From the NCBI RefSeq assembly GCF_001824475.1, contig NZ_MHXN01000014.1, positions 221,854 to 285,853 on the forward strand: DNA of 64,000 nt. The letters are read 5' to 3'. Numbering within the stretch: position 1 is the first letter of the stretch; the number at the start of each line of letters is the position of its first letter. The notes under the pieces were generated by a model, which was not told the DNA's origin, did not search any database, and saw nothing but the letters and a program-made list of their open reading frames with translations. Origin of the DNA: Phenylobacterium sp. RIFCSPHIGHO2_01_FULL_69_31 (GTDB lineage: Bacteria; Pseudomonadota; Alphaproteobacteria; Caulobacterales; Caulobacteraceae). The translations under genes were made by a program, and so were the position numbers. This document shows, piece by piece, positions 16,598 to 24,122 of the stretch.

Positions 16598-17746
16598 TCA
16601 ACCGGCGGCCAGTTCGGCGGTCAGCCGGTCCAGAACCTGCCGGCCTGCCGGGGTCGCCCGCAGGCGGAATGGATCGTCGGCCACGAGGCCGAGCTCCACG
16701 AGGCGGCGGACCCTGGGGTGTGCGGGTCCGAGACCCAGGGCGGCGAGTTCCGCGAAGGGGACGCCCTCGGCGATGCGCAGGCCCAGCAACACCCGCTCCT
16801 CGGCGGCGGCCATCGGGCTCAAGGCCTCCCGATCCGCGAAGCCGGTCCCCCTCTCCGCGACGCGGCGAATGTAGTCGGCCGGGCGGTCGGCGGCGGTGGT
16901 CGCTTCACGCACCCCGCCGAGCGTCAGACGGCCGTGGGCGCCGGGGCCGGCGCCGACGTAGTCCCAGCCTTTCCAGTAGACGAGGTTGTGGCGCGAGCGT
17001 GCCGCCTCGCCGCGGGCGTGGTTCGACACCTCGTAGGCCTGGAAGCCCTGGGCTTCGAGGGTGGCCTGGGTGGTCTCGTAGAGGTCGGCGGCGAGGTCCT
17101 CGTCGGGCGGTGTGAACGTTCCGCGCCGCACCGCGCGATCGAAGGCGGTGCCCTGCTCGATGGTCAGCTGATAGGGCGACAGGTGCTCGGCGCCGAGGGC
17201 GATGGCGGCTCTCAGCTCTTCGGACCAGGCGTCCGCGGTCTGGCCGGGCAGCGCGTAGATCAGGTCCAGCGACAGGCGCGGGAAGGCGCGCGCCGCCGCC
17301 TCCGCCGCCCGCCGGCCCTCGGCGGCGTCGTGATTGCGGCCCAGGAACCTCAGCGCCGCGTCGTCCAGCGCCTGAAGGCCCAGGGACAGCCGGTTCACAC
17401 CGGCCTCGGCAAGGGCGGCGAACCGGCCGGCCTCGGCGTCGGTGGGGTTCGCTTCGAGGCTCACCTCAAGGTCCGCGGCGGGCGTCCATAGGCGCTGGGC
17501 CGCCTCCAGGATCTCCGCGGTCCACGCCGGATCCATCAGCGACGGCGTGCCGCCACCGAAGAACACCGAGACCAGCTCGCGCGGCCCGGTCAGCGCCCGC
17601 TGCGCCTCCAGGTCGGCGACGATGGCGCGCGCGAGCGCCGCCGCCTCGGCGTCCCGGCCCTTGGCCTTGAAGACGTTGAAGTCGCAGTAGGGACAGATGC
17701 GCGCGCAATAGGGCCAGTGGACATAGACCCCGAGCGGGACGGTCAA
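16598..17746 (-). CDS. hemW: Radical SAM family heme chaperone HemW
   Basis: 382 residues starting at a TTG that overlaps the rdgB stop (TTGA), so translation is coupled. The CxxxCxxC cluster [10 protein letters not shown] is at residues 13-22, followed by [27 protein letters not shown] and the C-terminal HemW domain. HemW binds heme and is thought to insert it into target proteins; it lacks the extra Cys that coproporphyrinogen dehydrogenase HemN uses. The frame extends 106 codons upstream inside rdgB, which is not coding. Confidence 0.92.
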   Translation of the reverse strand: MTVPLGVYVHWPYCARICPYCDFNVFKAKGRDAEAAALARAIVADLEAQRALTGPRELVSVFFGGGTPSLMDPAWTAEILEAAQRLWTPAADLEVSLEANPTDAEAGRFAALAEAGVNRLSLGLQALDDAALRFLGRNHDAAEGRRAAEAAARAFPRLSLDLIYALPGQTADAWSEELRAAIALGAEHLSPYQLTIEQGTAFDRAVRRGTFTPPDEDLAADLYETTQATLEAQGFQAYEVSNHARGEAARSRHNLVYWKGWDYVGAGPGAHGRLTLGGVREATTAADRPADYIRRVAERGTGFADREALSPMAAAEERVLLGLRIAEGVPFAELAALGLGPAHPRVRRLVELGLVADDPFRLRATPAGRQVLDRLTAELAAG

Positions 17747-18342
17747 AGCAGGGCAGCCTTGAGCTTGGCGAAGGCGCGTGCCCGGTGGCTCATGGCGTCC
17801 TTCGAGATGGGCGCCATCTGACCAAAGGTGATGTCGTGGCCTTCCGGCAGGAAGATCGGGTCGTAGCCGAAGCCCTTGTCGCCGCGCGGGGGGAAGGTCA
17901 GCGTCCCGTCCACCCGGCCCTCGACCACCACGGCGGGACCGTGCGGCCAGGCGACGGCCAGGGCCGAGGTGAACCAGGCCGAGTAGTCGTCGGCGCCCAC
18001 TTCCTCCAGCCGTTCCTCGACCTTCCGCATGGCCATGGCGAAGTCCTTTTCCGGCCCGGCCCATCGCGCCGAGAAGATGCCGGGCGCGCCGTCCAGCGCC
18101 GTCACCGACAGCCCCGAGTCGTCGGCGAGGGCGATCAGGCCGGAGGCGTCGGCCGCCGCTCGGGCCTTGAGCAGGGCGTTGCCCGCGAAGGTCGTCTCGG
18201 TCTCGTCGGGCTCCAGCAGGCCCAGCTCGCCCGCCGCGACCAAGTCGAAGCGGCCGTCCAGGATCTCGATCAGCTCGCGCACCTTGCCCGGGTTGTGGGT
18301 CGCCACCACCAGTCGGGCGCCCGGCTCCAGCTTCAGGGACAT
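17743..18342 (-). CDS. rdgB: dITP/XTP pyrophosphatase (RdgB/HAM1)
   Basis: 199 residues from the ATG at 18342, selected by GGAG seven bases upstream; the frame runs further to 18399. It hydrolyses non-canonical purine triphosphates (dITP, XTP) to keep them out of DNA. Motifs: [43 protein letters not shown] and [11 protein letters not shown]. It is first in the rdgB-hemW pair. Normally it neighbours rph; here the accessory island lies between them. Confidence 0.95.
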   Translation of the reverse strand: MSLKLEPGARLVVATHNPGKVRELIEILDGRFDLVAAGELGLLEPDETETTFAGNALLKARAAADASGLIALADDSGLSVTALDGAPGIFSARWAGPEKDFAMAMRKVEERLEEVGADDYSAWFTSALAVAWPHGPAVVVEGRVDGTLTFPPRGDKGFGYDPIFLPEGHDITFGQMAPISKDAMSHRARAFAKLKAALL

Positions 18343-18393
18343 GATCTGCTCCGCACTCTCACAGGGCGCGGACATTACCCGCGGCCCGGCGTG

Positions 18394-18463
18394 TTGCATT
18401 GCAAAAGTTTAATATCGTTACTCGATATTCACGTGATCGAAAATCGATGTGGGCGTATCGATA
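18394..18463. promoter_or_regulatory. Array of palindromes upstream of rdgB and the 35-aa peptide gene
   Basis: In 70 bases there are four palindromes: TTGCA-T-TGCAA (18394-18404), AATATCG-N5-CGATATT (18411-18429), ATCGA-AAA-TCGAT (18436-18448) and TATCGATA (18456-18463). The last three share an ATCG/CGAT core. The patch is much more A/T-rich than its surroundings. It sits between divergent genes, 50 to 120 bases upstream of rdgB and about 70 to 135 bases upstream of the peptide gene. It looks like a multi-site operator. Confidence 0.6.
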
Positions 18464-18530
18464 ATCACATCAGGACGACGGGTCCTGAACCACCCAACGC
18501 TGCAGCGCAGCAAACCGAAAGAGACTGAAA

Positions 18531-18638
18531 ATGTTCGCCAATGTCATGAACCAACTCGACCGCGCCGCCATGACCTTCGTTGTCGTCCTGGCCGCCATGC
18601 CGATCCTCAGCATCGCCGCCCGCGCCGCCTTCCTCTAA
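18531..18638 (+). CDS. Small membrane peptide, 35 aa (hypothetical)
   Basis: Frame of 35 codons with a weak GAAAGAG site just upstream. The first 13 residues (MFANVMNQLDRAA) are polar; the rest is one hydrophobic segment (MTFVVVLAAMPILSIAARAA). Third-position G/C is high. It lies 70 bases downstream of the palindrome array and about 107 bases before the DUF2975 gene. No homologue recognised. It could be a small inner-membrane regulator or a toxin-like peptide, but nothing shows which. Confidence 0.5.
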   Translation: MFANVMNQLDRAAMTFVVVLAAMPILSIAARAAFL

Positions 18639-18670
18639 GACTCCGGTCCTTGAGCTTATGAGGATCGTCC

Positions 18671-18714
18671 GATCCGCCCCGGCCCTGGCCTGAACGGCCA
18701 CGCCGCGGCGGATC
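18671..18714. repeat. Long inverted repeat between peptide gene and DUF2975 gene
   Basis: Perfect arms GATCCGCC (18671-18678) and GGCGGATC (18707-18714), with internal GGCC pairs (GGCCCTGGCC, ACGGCCA), could fold a long stem in the mRNA between the 35-aa peptide and the DUF2975 gene. No T run follows, so it may be a processing or stability element rather than an intrinsic terminator. Confidence 0.45.
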
Positions 18715-18745
18715 CAGACGGCCACGCAGGGGGAGTTCGTCAGGC

Positions 18746-19303
18746 ATGCGCGCCTTGGGTCCGGGTTCGGTTTCGAGCTTTCTGAAGATCATTCTGGATG
18801 TGGTCTTCGCAGCCCTCTGGATCGGCGTCGCCGCACTCTCGCTGATAACGCTCGCGGCGCTGCTGCTGAGCTTCAACCCCGATCTCCTCGCCAACCTCAC
18901 ACGGGCCACCGACCCCGGCGCGATCGCGCGGGACAGCGCCCTGGGCGAGCTGGCGACCAACGGTTCATCCATCACCAGCGGCCTCCTGGCCGCCGCGCTC
19001 TACCTCGCGGGCATCCTGGTCATCGTGGGATCGCTCCGGCGCATCTTCGCCACCCTGACCGCCGGCGACCCCTTCCACCCCGACAACGTGGCGCGCCTGC
19101 GCCTGATCGGCCTGATGCTGGCGGGGCTGGAACTGGGGCGCTACGCCTTCTGGGCCGTCAGCGCGTGGCTCCTTCCGGGCGTCAACCGGATCGAACCCAG
19201 CATGAGCCTCACCGCCTGGTTCTCCGTCCTCGTGGTCTTCGTGCTCGCGGAGGTGTTCCGCGAAGGCGCCCGCCTGCGCCGCGAAGCCGAACTCACGATC
19301 TAG
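18746..19303 (+). CDS. DUF2975 family membrane protein
   Basis: 185 residues with four membrane helices (about 12-32, 75-95, 118-138, 150-170) and the hallmark cytoplasmic loop IFATLTAGDPFHPDNVARLRLIG that defines DUF2975. A GGGGGAG site is 10 bases upstream. The next gene, 9 bases downstream, encodes a YozG-type HTH protein: this membrane protein plus small Xre-like regulator is a recurrent pair in bacteria, presumably with the membrane protein sensing something and controlling the regulator. Signal and targets are unknown. Confidence 0.85.
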   Translation: MRALGPGSVSSFLKIILDVVFAALWIGVAALSLITLAALLLSFNPDLLANLTRATDPGAIARDSALGELATNGSSITSGLLAAALYLAGILVIVGSLRRIFATLTAGDPFHPDNVARLRLIGLMLAGLELGRYAFWAVSAWLLPGVNRIEPSMSLTAWFSVLVVFVLAEVFREGARLRREAELTI

Positions 19304-19312
19304 GTCCGCCCG

Positions 19313-19552
19313 ATGCCGATCCGTGTAAGCCTCGACCGCGTGCTGCTTGAGCGACGCATGTCGCTGACCGAGCTGGCCGACCGCGTGGGCGTCACCATCG
19401 CCAACCTGTCGATCCTGAAGACCGGCAAGGCCCGCGCTGTGCGCTTCTCGACCCTGGCCGCCCTCTGCCGCGAACTGGACTGCCAGCCCGGTGACCTCCT
19501 CGTGTACGAGGCCGGCCCCGACGACGGGTTCCTCGACGACGAGGGGGAATAG
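19313..19552 (+). CDS. YozG-type Cro/C1 HTH transcriptional regulator
   Basis: 79 residues, almost entirely one HTH_26/Xre domain: LDRVLLERRMSLTELADRVG, then VTIANLSILKTGKARAVRFS and LAALCRELDCQPGDLL, ending in an acidic tail (DDGFLDDEGE). The 9-base spacing from the DUF2975 gene indicates one operon. It is the most likely local binder of the palindromes flanking this island, by analogy with autoregulated Xre proteins; that is inference. Confidence 0.88.
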   Translation: MPIRVSLDRVLLERRMSLTELADRVGVTIANLSILKTGKARAVRFSTLAALCRELDCQPGDLLVYEAGPDDGFLDDEGE

Positions 19553-19572
19553 GCTCCGGCCGCGCAGGATGC

Positions 19573-19687
19573 TGCGCCGCAATCGGACCATGCGGCATTG
19601 CAGCGCAGATTTATTCATCGAGACGGGAAATCATTGAATCCCGCGAGGGAAGAGCCTATCTGCCCAGCTACATTGCACTGCACAATG
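19573..19687. promoter_or_regulatory. TGC/GCA-rich inverted repeats upstream of the 34-aa peptide gene
   Basis: Three inverted repeats with TGC/GCA arms: TGCG-C-CGCA (19573-19581), TGCG-N9-CGCA (19591-19607, containing ATTGCAGCGCAG) and CATTG-N7-CAATG (19671-19687, core TTGCACTGCAC). A TGCAGCGCAG ten-mer at 19599-19608 recurs at 18501-18510, 21 bases before the 35-aa peptide gene. They resemble TGC-N-GCA type operators such as those of the polyhydroxyalkanoate regulator PhaR, without proof. A GANTC site (GAATC) is at 19636. Confidence 0.45.
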
Positions 19688-19698
19688 GAGTGACGCAG

Positions 19699-19803
19699 AT
19701 GGTCGCCCTGATCGAAAAGTTCCTCGACGCGATGTTCGCCCCGCTGGCGCGCGAACTCGAGCGCCTGCCGGCTTCGGCGATGCGCTTCAACGTGTTCTTC
19801 TGA
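19699..19803 (+). CDS. Small amphipathic peptide, 34 aa (hypothetical)
   Basis: 34 codons, with GGAG 8 bases before the ATG, a promoter-like repeat region upstream and a strong intrinsic terminator 53 bases after the stop, so it looks like a complete monocistronic unit. The peptide starts MVALIEKFLDAMFAPLAREL, an amphipathic helix, and ends in the hydrophobic FNVFF. No homologue recognised. Confidence 0.55.
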   Translation: MVALIEKFLDAMFAPLARELERLPASAMRFNVFF

Positions 19804-19856
19804 TCCAACAGGGCCCGGTCTCGCCGTAGGCGACGGCCGGGGTCCGAGAACGCAAG

Positions 19857-19888
19857 CGGCGCCGTCCCTGCCCGGGCGGCGCCGTTTT
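19857..19888 (+). terminator. Intrinsic terminator after the 34-aa peptide gene
   Basis: CGGCGCCG (19857-19864), a 12-base loop, CGGCGCCG (19877-19884), then TTTT. On the minus strand no T run follows, so it serves the plus-strand peptide transcript rather than rph. Confidence 0.8.
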
Positions 19889-19903
19889 CGATTCCGAGTC
19901 GGC

Positions 19904-20617
19904 TCAGGCCGTTGCAGCCCGCTGCATTTCGCACAGCTCGCCGATGCCCTTGCGGGCCAGCGAGAATAGGGCCTCGAATTCGGCTTGGCTGAAGCCGCGC
20001 TTCTCGCCGGTCGCCTGGATCTCGACGATGTCGCCCGAGCCGGTCAGCACGAAGTTCGCGTCGGCCTCGGCGTTGGAATCCTCTTCGTAGTCCAGGTCCA
20101 GCACCGGCGTGCCGGTGAAGATCCCGCAGCTCACCGCCGCCACCTGGTCCAGGATCGGGTCGGTCGCGATCACGCCCTCGTCGAGCAGGTACTTCGTGGC
20201 CAGCCGCAGCGCGACCCAGGCCCCGGTGATCGACGCCGTGCGGGTGCCGCCGTCCGCCTGCAGCACGTCGCAGTCCAGGGTGATCTGGCGTTCGCCCAAC
20301 GCTTTCAGGTCGATGACCGCGCGCATCGAGCGGCCGATCAGGCGCTGGATCTCCTGGGTGCGGCCCGACTGCTTGCCCTGGGCGGCCTCGCGGCGGCCGC
20401 GGGTGTGGGTGGCGCGGGGCAGCATGCCGTATTCGGCGGTGACCCAGCCCTGGCCCTTGCCGCGCAGGAATCCGGGAACGCCCTCTTCCAGGCTGGCGGT
20501 CACCAGCACCTTGGTGTGGCCCGCGGTGATCAGGCACGAGCCTTCCGCATAGCGGGTGACGCCCGTCTCCAGGGTGATCGGGCGCAGCAGATCGGGGGTG
20601 CGTTCGGACGGGCGCAT
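19904..20617 (-). CDS. rph: Ribonuclease PH
   Basis: 237 residues, normal for the phosphorolytic 3'-5' exoribonuclease that trims tRNA 3' ends. Motifs: [61 protein letters not shown] and [19 protein letters not shown]. Divergent from hrcA with about 100 bases between starts, an arrangement conserved in related genomes. Confidence 0.97.
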   Translation of the reverse strand: MRPSERTPDLLRPITLETGVTRYAEGSCLITAGHTKVLVTASLEEGVPGFLRGKGQGWVTAEYGMLPRATHTRGRREAAQGKQSGRTQEIQRLIGRSMRAVIDLKALGERQITLDCDVLQADGGTRTASITGAWVALRLATKYLLDEGVIATDPILDQVAAVSCGIFTGTPVLDLDYEEDSNAEADANFVLTGSGDIVEIQATGEKRGFSQAEFEALFSLARKGIGELCEMQRAATA

Positions 20618-20718
20618 GTGCGAGGGTCTTTCGGGTGCGGCTTGCGCCGGTTCGGGCCGCGCTTATCCTAGATCGCGATGACGCCGTCCATGGGCCAGAG
20701 AGGCCGCTGAAAACCGCC

Positions 20719-21786
20719 GTGCCACCGACGCTGTTCTCGCATGGGCCCACGCTCACCGACATGGACTCCCGGGCTCGGGAGATCTTCCGCCGGATCGTGG
20801 AAAGCTATCTTGAAACCGGCGAGCCGGTTGGCTCGCGCACCCTTTCGAAGGCCGGGGTCTCGCTGTCGCCGGCCTCGATCCGCAACACCATGCAGGATCT
20901 GACCCAGCTCGGTCTTCTGGGCGCGCCGCATGTCAGCGCCGGGCGGCTGCCCACGCACGCGGGCCTGCGGCTGTTCGTCGACGGGCTGATGGAGGTGGGC
21001 GACGTCGGCGACGAGGAGCGGCGCAACATCGAGGCGCGGCTGAAGGCGCACGGGCGCAACTACGAGGACGCGCTGAACGAGGCCTCGAAGATCCTCTCGG
21101 GTCTGGCCGGCGGCGCCGGCGTGGTCGTGACGCCGATGCGCGATGCAGGCGTGACCCACGTGGAGTTCGTCCAGCTCTCGGGCGACCGTACGCTCGCGAT
21201 CATGGTCTTCGACGACGGGGCGGTGGAGAACCGGCTGATCCGCCTGCCCGCCGGCGTGACCCCGTCGGCGCTGCAGGAGGCTTCCAACTTCCTCAATGCC
21301 CGCCTGCGCGGCCGCACCCTGGGCGAAGCCAAGGCCGACCTGCGCACCGAACTGGATCGCGCCCGCCAGGAGCTGGACGCGACCGCCGCCAAGCTTGTCG
21401 AGGACGGGCTGGCGGCCTGGGGCGGCGGCGAGGCCGAGGAGCGGGCGCTGATCGTGCGGGGCCGGGCCAACCTGCTGGAGGACCGCGACACCCTGGAGGA
21501 TCTCGAGCGCGTCCGGTCCCTGTTCGAGGACCTGGAGCAGAAGGAACAGTTGATCCAACTGCTGGACGGGGTCCGCGACGGCGAGGGGGTGCGGATCTTC
21601 ATCGGCGCGGAAACGCGACTCTTTTCCCTTTCGGGTTCCGCTGTGATCGCCGCGCCCTATATGACGGGCGCCCAGAAAGTCGTGGGTGCGATCGGCGTGA
21701 TCGGCCCCGCCCGACTGAACTATGCCAGGATCATACCGTTGGTGGATTACACTGCCCGGGTGCTTGGCCAGGTGATGAACACTTAG
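20719..21786 (+). CDS. hrcA: Heat-inducible transcription repressor HrcA
   Basis: Represses chaperone operons by binding CIRCE elements; GroESL controls its folding state. The start is uncertain: the GTG at 20719 gives 355 residues and an N terminus like other family members, the ATG at 20761 is a shorter option, and the open frame begins at 20635. The winged-helix part is [20 protein letters not shown] and [18 protein letters not shown]; the C-terminal GAF-like domain ends with [20 protein letters not shown]. No CIRCE is visible here, so its targets (groESL) lie elsewhere. grpE follows after 16 bases. Confidence 0.94.
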   Translation: MPPTLFSHGPTLTDMDSRAREIFRRIVESYLETGEPVGSRTLSKAGVSLSPASIRNTMQDLTQLGLLGAPHVSAGRLPTHAGLRLFVDGLMEVGDVGDEERRNIEARLKAHGRNYEDALNEASKILSGLAGGAGVVVTPMRDAGVTHVEFVQLSGDRTLAIMVFDDGAVENRLIRLPAGVTPSALQEASNFLNARLRGRTLGEAKADLRTELDRARQELDATAAKLVEDGLAAWGGGEAEERALIVRGRANLLEDRDTLEDLERVRSLFEDLEQKEQLIQLLDGVRDGEGVRIFIGAETRLFSLSGSAVIAAPYMTGAQKVVGAIGVIGPARLNYARIIPLVDYTARVLGQVMNT

Positions 21787-21802
21787 GGATACGACGACAG
21801 CT

Positions 21803-22402
21803 ATGTCCGAAGACAACACGCCCGCCGACCTCGACGCCGCGGACGGCACGGATGCCGATGCGCCGGCGCTGCTGGCCGAAGTCCAGGCGCTGAAGGAGCA
21901 GGTGCTTCGCTACGCCGCCGACGCCGAGAACACCAAGCGCCGGGCCGAGCGCGAGATGAACGACGCCCGGGCCTACGCCATCACCAAGTTCGCCCGCGAC
22001 CTGCTGGGCGTGGCGGACAATTTCGACCGTGCCCTGGCTTCGGTTCCCGCGGACGTCGATGGCCCGGCGAAGAACTTCATCGTCGGCGTCGAGATGACGT
22101 CCAAGGCGTTGCAGAGCGCCTTCGAGAACAACGGCCTGAAGAAGATCGACCCGGCCAAGGGCGAGAAGTTCGATCCCCACAAGCATCAGGCGATGATGGA
22201 ACAGCCCGGGACGGACGTGGAGCCGGGCGGGGTGATCCAGGTCCTGCAACCGGGCTATGAGTTGCTCGGGCGGCTGGTCCGCCCCGCCATGGTGGTTGTG
22301 GCGGCGAAGGTCGCTGGCGCACCGAAGCCCGAGGGTGGGGCCAATCCCTATGCCTCCGACGAGGGCGCCGACGCCGGCGGGTCGGTCGATACCCGCGCCT
22401 GA
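21803..22402 (+). CDS. grpE: Nucleotide exchange factor GrpE
   Basis: 199 residues. Dimeric exchange factor for DnaK: coiled coil (ALLAEVQALKEQVLRYAADA, ENTKRRAEREMNDAR), four-helix region (FARDLLGVADNFDRAL) and C-terminal beta domain (FDPHKHQAMM, GVIQVLQPGYELLGRLVRPA). Acidic N terminus. Co-transcribed with hrcA and closed by an intrinsic terminator. Confidence 0.97.
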   Translation: MSEDNTPADLDAADGTDADAPALLAEVQALKEQVLRYAADAENTKRRAEREMNDARAYAITKFARDLLGVADNFDRALASVPADVDGPAKNFIVGVEMTSKALQSAFENNGLKKIDPAKGEKFDPHKHQAMMEQPGTDVEPGGVIQVLQPGYELLGRLVRPAMVVVAAKVAGAPKPEGGANPYASDEGADAGGSVDTRA

Positions 22403-22427
22403 CCGCGGTTTCGTGACGTCAGCGATA

Positions 22428-22454
22428 CGCCCCGCGGCCTCCGTGGGGCGTTTT
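22428..22454 (+). terminator. Intrinsic terminator of hrcA-grpE
   Basis: CGCCCC (22428-22433), loop, GGGGCG (22445-22450), then TTTT. It closes the hrcA-grpE operon before the dnaN promoter region. Confidence 0.85.
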
Positions 22455-22488
22455 GCTGTGGGCGAGGCCGCCTCGCTCTTTCACAGCG

Positions 22489-22511
22489 TTGCGATTTCGC
22501 TAATGTCGCAA
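22489..22511. promoter_or_regulatory. Inverted repeat / possible promoter upstream of dnaN
   Basis: TTGCGA (22489-22494), 11 bases, TCGCAA (22506-22511). TTGCGA plus the following GCAAGTC could also be read as a Caulobacter sigma-73 type promoter (TTG-rich -35 and GC-start -10 with a short spacer). A CcrM-type GATTC site lies at 22546, between this repeat and dnaN. Confidence 0.4.
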
Positions 22512-22584
22512 GTCCCCTCTTTTCGGGGCGCACGCCGGCACGGGTGATTCGCCGACGGCGGGCGATTGGCGAGCCGGGACCGAA

Positions 22585-23703
22585 ATGAAGCTTACGATCG
22601 AACGCGCCGCGCTGCTCCGCGCGCTGGGACACGTGCAAAGCGCCGTCGAGCGCCGGAACACCATCCCGATCCTGTCGAATGTGCTGCTGTCGGCCGAACG
22701 GGACCGGCTGACCTTCTCTGCGACGGACCTCGACCTCGAGATCATCGACGAGGCCATGGCCCAGGTGGACCAGCCCGGCCAGATCACCGCGCCGGCGCAC
22801 ACCCTCTACGAGATCGTGCGCAAGCTGCCCGAGGGCGCCGACGTCTCGCTGAGTTTCACGGGTGAGGATCCGCGCCTGACGGTGGCGGCCGGCCGCTCGC
22901 GGTTCAACCTGCCGGTCCTGCCGGCGGGGGACTTCCCGGTGATGTCGGCCGAGGGTTTCTCGGGCCAGATGGAGGTCGACGTGAACGACCTCATCCGCCT
23001 GATCGACAAGACCCGCTTTGCGATCTCGGCCGAGGAGACCCGCTACTATCTGAACGGTCTCTATGTTCACACGGTGGTGGTGGACGGCAGCCCGCGCCTG
23101 CGCGCCGTGGCCACCGACGGCTCGCGCCTGGCCTTGGCCGACATGGCCGCGCCGGAAGGCGCCTCGGGCACGCCGGGCGTCATCGTGCCCCGCAAGACCA
23201 TCGGCGAACTGCGCCGCCTGCTGGAGGACGCAGGCGAGAACGTCACCCTGCAGATCAGCCCCCAGAAGGTGCGGCTGGAGATGAGCGGCGCGGCCCTGAC
23301 CTCAAAGGTCATCGACGGCAACTTCCCCGACTACGCGCGGGTCATCCCCAAGGACAACAACCGCACGGTCATGGTCGACGCCAAGCTCTTCGCCCAGGCG
23401 GTGGACCGCGTGGCGACCATCTCGGCGGAGAAGAGCCGCTCGGTCCGGATGGCCATCGAGTCGGGGCGGGTGGTCCTGACCGTCCGCAACATGGAAGCCG
23501 GCCAGGCGGTGGAAGAGCTGGAGATCGACTACGACGGCGAGCCCTTCGAGCTGTCGTTCAACGCCCGCTACTTGCTGGACATCACGGACCAGATCTCGGG
23601 CGGCTCGATGGAGCTGCGCTTCGGCGGCCCGAACGATCCGGCCCTGGTCCTCGACCCGGGCGATGCGGACGTCCAGTACATCCTGATGCCGCTCCGGGTT
23701 TGA
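22585..23703 (+). CDS. dnaN: DNA polymerase III beta sliding clamp
   Basis: 372 residues in three clamp domains: N (MKLTIERAALLRALGHVQSAVERR, IPILSNVLL), middle (FAISAEETRYYLNGLYVH) and C (ARYLLDITDQI ending in YILMPLRV). The C-terminal MPLRV is the usual end of the partner-binding pocket. It tethers polymerase III to DNA. Unlike in many bacteria it is not next to dnaA, which lies 39 kb to the right on the other strand, as in Caulobacter. No recF or gyrB follows. Confidence 0.97.
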   Translation: MKLTIERAALLRALGHVQSAVERRNTIPILSNVLLSAERDRLTFSATDLDLEIIDEAMAQVDQPGQITAPAHTLYEIVRKLPEGADVSLSFTGEDPRLTVAAGRSRFNLPVLPAGDFPVMSAEGFSGQMEVDVNDLIRLIDKTRFAISAEETRYYLNGLYVHTVVVDGSPRLRAVATDGSRLALADMAAPEGASGTPGVIVPRKTIGELRRLLEDAGENVTLQISPQKVRLEMSGAALTSKVIDGNFPDYARVIPKDNNRTVMVDAKLFAQAVDRVATISAEKSRSVRMAIESGRVVLTVRNMEAGQAVEELEIDYDGEPFELSFNARYLLDITDQISGGSMELRFGGPNDPALVLDPGDADVQYILMPLRV

Positions 23704-23709
23704 CGGACG

Positions 23710-23737
23710 AATTGCTCCCCCATCGGGGGGAGGAATT
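23710..23737. repeat. CTCCCCC/GGGGGAG hairpin after dnaN
   Basis: AATTGCTCCCCC-ATCG-GGGGGAGGAATT: nested arms CTCCCCC (23715-23721) and GGGGGAG (23726-23732) with AATT outside. It sits between the convergent ends of dnaN and the zinc-finger gene and may terminate both. A related CCTCCCC/GGGGAGG element lies at 57192-57210, so it may belong to a dispersed intergenic repeat family. Confidence 0.55.
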
Positions 23738-23741
23738 GGCC

Positions 23742-24029
23742 TCAGTGTCCGTGCGGGCCTTCGTAGACGCCGGGCGCCAGGCGTTCATCCTCCGGGCCCT
23801 CGCTGCCGGCCGCCAGCACGAAGCGGCGATCGCAGTACGGGCACTCGACGAAGGTCGCCTCGCCCATCTCCAGCCAGACGCGCGGATGACCCAGGGCGCC
23901 GCCGACGCCGTCGCAGGCGATGCGGCCGGTCCGGACGACGATCACCTCGGGCGGGTTCGCGTCCACGATGAGCGCCGGCTTGGCGGGCGCCGGTTCGACT
24001 TTGGGCTTCGCGACAGCTTTACGGGCCAT
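23742..24029 (-). CDS. Zinc-finger (zf-CHCC, NDUFS6-like) protein
   Basis: 95 residues from the ATG at 24029 (the frame extends 27 codons further). The Lys/Ala/Pro-rich N terminus is followed by RIACDGVGGALGHPRVWLEM and ECPYCDRRFVL: Cys, His, Cys and Cys ligands of the zf-CHCC domain, as in the complex I accessory subunit NDUFS6. In alphaproteobacteria such small proteins may help assemble or stabilise respiratory complex I. The ending VYEGPHGH is typical of the family. Confidence 0.85.
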   Translation of the reverse strand: MARKAVAKPKVEPAPAKPALIVDANPPEVIVVRTGRIACDGVGGALGHPRVWLEMGEATFVECPYCDRRFVLAAGSEGPEDERLAPGVYEGPHGH

Positions 24030-24122
24030 GATCTTCGTTACCTTGAGGGCCGCCCGCTTGGCGCAGGGTCGGCGCGCGCCTAGGTATGCGAGCGCGGCTT
24101 TCGCCGTCAACGACAGGACGAC

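Noticed and set aside
16598..18064. Extension of hemW upstream to 18064
   Set aside because: The extra 106 codons lie within rdgB in another frame and lack family similarity; the TTG at 17746 is coupled to the rdgB stop.
20618..21802. CIRCE element controlling hrcA-grpE
   Set aside because: No TTAGCACTC-N9-GAGTGCTAA-like repeat found before hrcA or grpE.
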